Under the pieces are notes generated by a model. That model did not search any database and was not told where the DNA came from. It worked only from the letters and a program-made list of their open reading frames with translations. 64,000 nt of DNA from Streptomyces sp. D2-8 (GTDB lineage: Bacteria; Actinomycetota; Actinomycetes; Streptomycetales; Streptomycetaceae): NCBI RefSeq assembly GCF_023184515.1, contig NZ_JAAHBP010000014.1:124001-188000 (forward strand). Direction: 5' to 3'. How positions within the stretch are numbered: the stretch's first letter is position 1; each line of letters opens with the position of its first letter. The position numbers and the translations under genes are program-made. Of the stretch, positions 59,618 to 64,000 are shown one piece after another.

Positions 59618-60661
59618 TCAGCCGGCTACGCGTACGGCGAGCGCGTCGCCGATCTCCGAGGTGGAGCGGGCGGGCTTGCCGGTGCGCTCGCCGAGGTCGG
59701 CCGCGACCGCCTCGTCGATGCGGGCGGCCTCGGCCTCGTAGCCGAGGTGGCGCAGGAGCAGGGCGACGGACAGCACGGTGGCGGTCGGGTCGGCCTTGCC
59801 CTGGCCGGCGATGTCCGGGGCCGAGCCGTGCACGGGCTCGAACATGGACGGGAAGTCGCCGGAGGGGTTGATGTTCCCGCTGGCGGCGACGCCGATGCCG
59901 CCGGAGACGGCCGCGGCGAGGTCGGTGACGATGTCGCCGAAGAGGTTGTCGGTAACGATCACGTCGAAGCGCTCGGGCTGCGTGACGAGGTAGATCGTCG
60001 CCGCGTCCACGTGCATGTACTCGGTGGTGACCTCGGGGAACTCCTCGGCCACCTTGTTGAAGACGTTGGTCCACAGGTGACCCGCGAAGGTCAGCACGTT
60101 GTTCTTGTGGATCAGCGCCAGCTTCTTGCGGGGGCGGGCCTGGGCACGCGCGAAGGCGTCACGGACCACGCGCTCGACACCGAAGGCCGTGTTCACCGAG
60201 ACCTCGGTGGCGACCTCGTGCTCGGTGCCCTTGCGGATCGTGCCGCCGTTGCCGGTGTACGGGCCCTCGGTGCCCTCGCGGACCACGACGAAGTCGATCT
60301 CCGGCTCACCCGCGAGCGGAGTGGCGACACCCGGAAGGAGCTTCGACGGACGCAGATTGACGTGGTGGTCGAAGGCGAAGCGGAGCTTGAGCAGGAAGCC
60401 GCGCTCCAGGACGCCGGACGGCACCGACGGGTCACCGATCGCGCCGAGCAGGATCGCGTCGTGCCGCTTCAGGGCGTCGAGGTCGGCGTCGGTGAGGGTC
60501 TCACCGGTGGCGTGGTAGCGCCGGGCGCCGAAGTCGTACTCCTCGGTCTCCAGCTTCACATCCTGCGGAAGGACGGCGGAGAGGACCTTCAGACCTTCGG
60601 CCACGACCTCCTGGCCGATGCCGTCACCCGGGATCACTGCGAGATTGATGCTGCGAGACAT
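59618..60661 (-). CDS. leuB: 3-isopropylmalate dehydrogenase
   Basis: 347 residues. Oxidises and decarboxylates 3-isopropylmalate (and methylmalate in the citramalate route). N-terminal LAVIPGDGIGQEVVAEGLKV, substrate loop LLKLRFAFDHHVNLRPSKL, metal-binding DVIVTDNLFGDIVTDLAA and NAD-binding FEPVHGSAPDIAGQGKADPT. ATG start; divergent from the phosphatase gene. Confidence 0.97.
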   Translation of the reverse strand: MSRSINLAVIPGDGIGQEVVAEGLKVLSAVLPQDVKLETEEYDFGARRYHATGETLTDADLDALKRHDAILLGAIGDPSVPSGVLERGFLLKLRFAFDHHVNLRPSKLLPGVATPLAGEPEIDFVVVREGTEGPYTGNGGTIRKGTEHEVATEVSVNTAFGVERVVRDAFARAQARPRKKLALIHKNNVLTFAGHLWTNVFNKVAEEFPEVTTEYMHVDAATIYLVTQPERFDVIVTDNLFGDIVTDLAAAVSGGIGVAASGNINPSGDFPSMFEPVHGSAPDIAGQGKADPTATVLSVALLLRHLGYEAEAARIDEAVAADLGERTGKPARSTSEIGDALAVRVAG

Positions 60662-60815
60662 GCGGGCACCCTACTCCTCGTCCCATGGGATGACATTCGG
60701 TGTCCGTGATGCGGACAGGCGGGAGGCACCCGCTCGGGGGACGGCACGCGTCCGCCGGGTGCCGTTCACCCGTACGTGGTGCGGCCGTTGGCCTCCGGTG
60801 GGAAGCTCGCCGGAC

Positions 60816-62396
60816 ATGGAGATCCCCCACTTCGGCATCCCGCCCGAGCTCGCCCGCCGGATGAGCATGGCGGAGCAGCACGAGTACCTGCGGACGCGGC
60901 TGTCGCGGCGGCGCACCCTGGTGACCGCGGGCGCCGTGGCGAGCGGGCTGCTGACCGGCTGCTCCGGTTCCGGCACCCGTTCCGGCCAGGGCGGCGCGAC
61001 GGCCGCCGGGAGCCCGTCACCCGGCACCTCCAAGGCGCCCGGCTCCCTCATCACACCCTTCGGCCGCCATCTCGCCTTCGGCGCCGACCCCAGGACGCAG
61101 ATGCGGATCTCCTGGCAGGTGCCGCTCGCGGTGCGCAGGCCGTACGTCCGGGTGGGCCTGCGCCCCGACGACCTCGGCCGCAAGGTCGAAGCGGAGCTGC
61201 GCGACCTGCACACCCCGGAGCTGAAGGGCGTACGGGCGGCGGTCGACCAGTACTACCTGCACGCCGCGCTGGACGGCCTGCGTCCGGACACGACGTACTA
61301 CTACGGCGTCGGCCACGAGGGCTTCGACCCGGCCTCCCCGCGGCACCGGTCGACCGTCACGTCCTTCCGCACGGCGCCCGCGAGCCCGCCGAAGCGGTTC
61401 GTGTTCACCGCGTTCGGCGACCAGGGCGTCGGCGAGGAGGCGGCCCTCAACGACCGTACGCTGCTGCGCCGCGAGCCCGCCTTCCATCTGCACGCCGGCG
61501 ACATCTGCTACGCCGACCCGACCGGCAAGGGCAAGGAGTCGGACGTCTTCGACGTGAGCCAGTGGGACCGGTTCCTCAAGCAGACCGAGCCGGTGGCCAG
61601 GTCGGTTCCGTGGATGGTGACGACCGGCAACCACGACATGGAGGCCTGGTACTCACCCGACGGCTACGGCGGCCAACTCGCCCGGTTCTCCCTGCCGGAC
61701 AGCGGCTTCGACGCGCGCACGGCACCGGGCGTGTACGCCTTCACCTACGGCAACGTCGGCGTGGTCGCGCTGGACGCGAACGACGTGTCGTACGAGATCC
61801 CCGCCAACTTCGGCTACACGGAGGGGAGGCAGACGAAGTGGCTGGACCGGAAGCTCGGCGAGTTAAGGTCCGCGAAGGACGTCGACTTCATCGTCGTCTT
61901 CTTCCACCACTGCGCGTACTCAACGTCCACGCACGCCTCCGACGGCGGGGTGCGCGCCGAGTGGCTGCCGCTGTTCGCCCGGCACGAGGTGGACCTGGTG
62001 ATCAACGGGCACAACCACGTCTACGAGCGGACGGACGCCATCCGGAACGGCGAGGTGGGCCGGCCGGTGCCGGTCGGCGGGACGACGGATCCGCGCCGGG
62101 ACGGGATCGTGTACGTCACCGCGGGCGGCGGCGGCAAGGAGCTCTACGGCTTCCCCGACGGCGTGAAGGAGAGCTACGAGGGGAACACCGCCGACCACGA
62201 GCCGGTCACCACGTTCCGGTGGACCAAGTCCCAGGACACCAAGGCGGAGTCGGCGCAGTGGTCGCGGGTGCGCTACCGCGGCTTCTCGTTCCTCTCGGTG
62301 GAGGCGGAGAGCGGCACCAGGCCGAAGCTCACGGTGTCGGCGCTGGCGTCGAGCGGTGCGCGGATCGACCGTTTCGAGGTGCGGCGCGGGGCCTGA
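60816..62396 (+). CDS. Tat-exported lipoprotein metallophosphatase (purple acid phosphatase-like)
   Basis: 526 residues. Twin-arginine signal SRRRTLVTAGAVASGLLTGC (residues 30-50) ending in a lipobox cysteine, so a folded, Tat-exported, lipid-anchored enzyme is predicted. Fibronectin-III-like N-domain (QMRISWQVPLAVRRPYVRVG, LRPDTTYYYGVG), then the phosphatase: TAFGDQGVG, HAGDICYAD, TTGNHDMEAW, VFFHHCAYS, INGHNHVYER. All five metal-site motifs are present. Likely scavenges phosphate from esters; a pho box was not found by eye. Confidence 0.92.
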   Translation: MEIPHFGIPPELARRMSMAEQHEYLRTRLSRRRTLVTAGAVASGLLTGCSGSGTRSGQGGATAAGSPSPGTSKAPGSLITPFGRHLAFGADPRTQMRISWQVPLAVRRPYVRVGLRPDDLGRKVEAELRDLHTPELKGVRAAVDQYYLHAALDGLRPDTTYYYGVGHEGFDPASPRHRSTVTSFRTAPASPPKRFVFTAFGDQGVGEEAALNDRTLLRREPAFHLHAGDICYADPTGKGKESDVFDVSQWDRFLKQTEPVARSVPWMVTTGNHDMEAWYSPDGYGGQLARFSLPDSGFDARTAPGVYAFTYGNVGVVALDANDVSYEIPANFGYTEGRQTKWLDRKLGELRSAKDVDFIVVFFHHCAYSTSTHASDGGVRAEWLPLFARHEVDLVINGHNHVYERTDAIRNGEVGRPVPVGGTTDPRRDGIVYVTAGGGGKELYGFPDGVKESYEGNTADHEPVTTFRWTKSQDTKAESAQWSRVRYRGFSFLSVEAESGTRPKLTVSALASSGARIDRFEVRRGA

Positions 62397-62442
62397 CGCC
62401 CCGCACCGCGCCTCGTCGGGCGGCTCCCGGTCCTGATGCGGC

Positions 62443-62574
62443 TCAGTGGCCGCTGGATCCACCGTTGTCCCTGCGGTCGAGGGCGCGCTGGAGCGCGGCG
62501 GCGGCGTTCTTGCGGTCGGACTCGCTCATACGGGAGACGTGACGGACTCGGCGGCGGACGGTCGTCTCGGCCAT
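62443..62574 (-). CDS. 43-residue basic protein, unknown
   Basis: ATG at 62574 with AAGGAG ten bases upstream. Reads MAETTVRRRVRHVSRMSESD, then RKNAAAALQRALDRRDNGGS and a short SGH end. Strongly basic N-terminal half followed by an amphipathic helix. The good ribosome site and compact frame argue for expression; no family recognised. Confidence 0.65.
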   Translation of the reverse strand: MAETTVRRRVRHVSRMSESDRKNAAAALQRALDRRDNGGSSGH

Positions 62575-62822
62575 GGGAAATCGACTCCTTCGACAGCATG
62601 GAGTGCACAGGGAGGGTTACGAGACGCCGGAAGGGGCGGGGAGCGGTGCCGCAGGGGTTGCCTGCACGGGGCCCGGCTCACGACCGCCATTCGCTTGGTC
62701 GAGCGAGACGTTCGGCTCCTACAAAGCTAAGGGAGCGCGGAGCGTCTGTCTCCACAATTACTCGGACTTCCTACTATCTGAGACGGTGGACTGGGTCACA
62801 CCGCGCTGACCTGCGATGTTTT

Positions 62823-63365
62823 CTACAACACGTCGCCGTCGCGCCAGTCGAAGAGCAGCTCGTGCGCGGGGTCGAGGGAGCCGGCCAGGGCGGCACGGAC
62901 GTAGGTACCGCCCTCCTCGTCCGGCAGGCGGACGACGCCGTCCCGCGGGCTGAGGGCGTGCACCTGACCGCTCCACGGCTCCCAGCCGCGGGAGGTGTAG
63001 AGCAGGGCACCGTCGTCGCTCGCGGAGAGGGCACCGAGATCGTAGGCCCGGTCGACGACGCGTTCCAGTTCCGCCATGACCAGCCCGCCGAGACCGGTGC
63101 GGCGGGCGTCGGCGCGGACGGCGACGTTCTCGACGTACCCGGTGCGCAGCCACCGGCCGCGATGCCGCACCCGGCGCATCACGACCGCGCCGTGCGCGGC
63201 GAGCCCCGAGTCGTCGTGGACGAGGGCGTGCATGCCGCCGAGGCCGTGGTCCCAGTCCTCGTCCCCGAAGTCACCCTCGAACGCGTCGTCCAGGAGGCCG
63301 CGCACGGCGTCGAGTTCGGCGGGGGTCAGATCGGCGGTGTGGGCGGTGCGCGCTCGGATGGTCAT
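62823..63365 (-). CDS. Aminoglycoside 2'-N-acetyltransferase-type GNAT protein
   Basis: 180 residues, ATG at 63365. Closely resembles the AAC(2')-I family: HTADLTPAELDAVRGLLDDA, GDFGDEDWDHGLGGMHALVH, the acetyl-CoA site GYVENVAVRADARRTGLGGL, LGALSASDDGALLYTSRGWE and the end LLFDWRDGDVL. Length matches the mycobacterial AAC(2')-Ic (181). Members acetylate 2'-amino aminoglycosides; in producers and mycobacteria they are chromosomal and may have another physiological substrate. No aminoglycoside cluster is visible around it. Confidence 0.88.
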   Translation of the reverse strand: MTIRARTAHTADLTPAELDAVRGLLDDAFEGDFGDEDWDHGLGGMHALVHDDSGLAAHGAVVMRRVRHRGRWLRTGYVENVAVRADARRTGLGGLVMAELERVVDRAYDLGALSASDDGALLYTSRGWEPWSGQVHALSPRDGVVRLPDEEGGTYVRAALAGSLDPAHELLFDWRDGDVL

Positions 63366-63397
63366 CGCACCAGTATGTGAAGGGACCGGGCGGCTCT

Positions 63398-63893
63398 CGA
63401 CCGGTTGTCCGGGCCCGCTCCGGCGAGTCCACCGTCGAGCGCGGCCGGATGTCCTCGGCCCCGTCGACGATGAGCACGGGCACCTCCAGGCCCGCGCGGG
63501 CGGCGTACAGGCCGGGGGTGCCGCAGACACTCCTCGCCGCGGCGGTCAGCCGCTGGTTGCACGCGGAGTTGATCCCGAGCCAGGGGGCGGCCCTCCGCTC
63601 GGCGTGCTCCGTCGCCCGGTCGGCGTCCGGGAACTCGGCCGACCAGTGCAGGACTGCCCATTCCCGCTCCTGGGCCTCGTCGCGCCCCGGCGTGTCCGTC
63701 AGCTCCCCCCAGCGGACCGGACGTTCGGGCCGCTCTCCGAGCCGGGCCCGCTGGTTCTCCTTGCACGCGCCGTGCCGGTCGCTGTCCGGGCCGATGCCCG
63801 TACCGCTGGCACCAGGGGCGTGGCGCCCCGGCCGGAGCGCTGGGCCCACAGTCGTACGCCGTCCCCGGTGGTCACGGTCTCCGTCGTGGTCAT
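63398..63893 (-). pseudogene. Decayed alpha/beta hydrolase
   Basis: The frame starts at the ATG 63893 as MTTTETVTTGDGVRLWAQRS, the usual start of a proline-iminopeptidase-like hydrolase. It then shifts frame near 63800, and the nucleophile region (HGGPG and GxSxG) is missing. The second frame continues SGTGIGPDSDRHGACKENQR, EWAVLHWSAEFPDADRATEH and LEVPVLIVDGAEDIRPRSTV, keeping the cap and the Asp of the triad. It ends without the catalytic His segment, so at least one internal deletion and a lost C-terminus are evident. Confidence 0.75.
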
Positions 63894-63918
63894 GGCCCCG
63901 GTGTTTCCGCCGGGCATG

Positions 63919-63953
63919 CCGACGGGCCAGGCCTTTTCGGCCTGGCCCGTCGG
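63919..63953 (-). terminator. Strong terminator after probable pruA
   Basis: Perfect 15-bp stem CCGACGGGCCAGGCC (63919-63933), loop TTTTC, GGCCTGGCCCGTCGG (63939-63953). It lies 14 bases past the stop at 63968-63970 on the minus strand. Confidence 0.9.
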
Positions 63954-63967
63954 TGCGCCGCGGGGTG

Positions 63968-64000
63968 TCAGCCCATGTGCGGGTACGTGTAGTCGGTCGG
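63968..64000 (-). CDS. C-terminal end of a probable delta-1-pyrroline-5-carboxylate dehydrogenase
   Basis: Only the last 10 codons are in the window: PTDYTYPHMG followed by TGA. This ending is what I recall for actinobacterial PruA, and the locus order fits, but ten residues are too few for a firm call. The perfect terminator just downstream supports a real gene end. Confidence 0.5.
   Translation of the reverse strand, partial: PTDYTYPHMG

Overview
The window is a high-G+C actinobacterial chromosome segment, almost certainly Streptomyces. The evidence is the G+C-rich third codon positions, GTG/TTG starts, two complete conservon operons (CvnA-D), a HupS-type HU with a lysine-rich tail, an NdgR-type IclR regulator beside leuCD, and a SepIVA-like division protein beside rnc/rpmF. 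From memory, the gene order follows the segment of the S. coelicolor chromosome running from rnc to pruA. It is core chromosome rather than a mobile island.

Layout. 1-7.4 kb (minus): rnc, rpmF, DUF177, sepIVA-like, coaD, rsmD and recG. recG is interrupted in its Walker A loop by a 338-residue intein with a LAGLIDADG endonuclease. 7.6-12.4 kb (plus): an HSP90-family chaperone overlapping a large TPR-like repeat protein. 12.4-22.6 kb: fakA-like, rpmB, thiD/thiL, a stand-alone Lrp-type ligand domain, a DUF3515 lipoprotein, ddl, gpsA, plsC, cofC/fbiD, a small cold-shock-like protein and hupS. 22.9-25.8 kb: leuD/leuC divergent from ndgR over a palindromic operator. 26.0-26.5 kb: five tRNA genes, only Glu and Gln. 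26.6-30.4 kb: HAD hydrolase, gltX (the synthetase for tRNA-Glu), a fumarylacetoacetase-family hydrolase and a 63-residue peptide with a repeated motif.

31.0-44.8 kb holds two tandem conservons followed on the same strand by a NACHT-LRR NTPase. 44.8-50.2 kb (minus): accE/accB, a secreted family 8 polysaccharide lyase and a short-chain dehydrogenase. 50.5-56.2 kb: YceI, a secreted trypsin, YdeI, TetR with its operator, a Gly/Phe-tailed membrane protein and a SLATT-like two-TM protein. 56.3-60.7 kb (minus): cimA with a terminator hairpin in its leader, ilvE and leuB. With leuCD/ndgR these form a dispersed branched-chain amino acid set. 60.8-64 kb: a Tat-lipoprotein phosphatase, a 43-residue protein, an AAC(2')-I-type acetyltransferase, a decayed alpha/beta hydrolase, a strong terminator and the 3' end of a probable pruA.

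The most notable items are the RecG intein, which carries the full class 3 signature; the conservon pair with an almost identical CvnD tract, followed by a NACHT-LRR gene; the AAC(2') homologue; the candidate cimA attenuator; and the repeat-bearing 63-residue peptide. All calls come from reading the sequence; no database search was possible.
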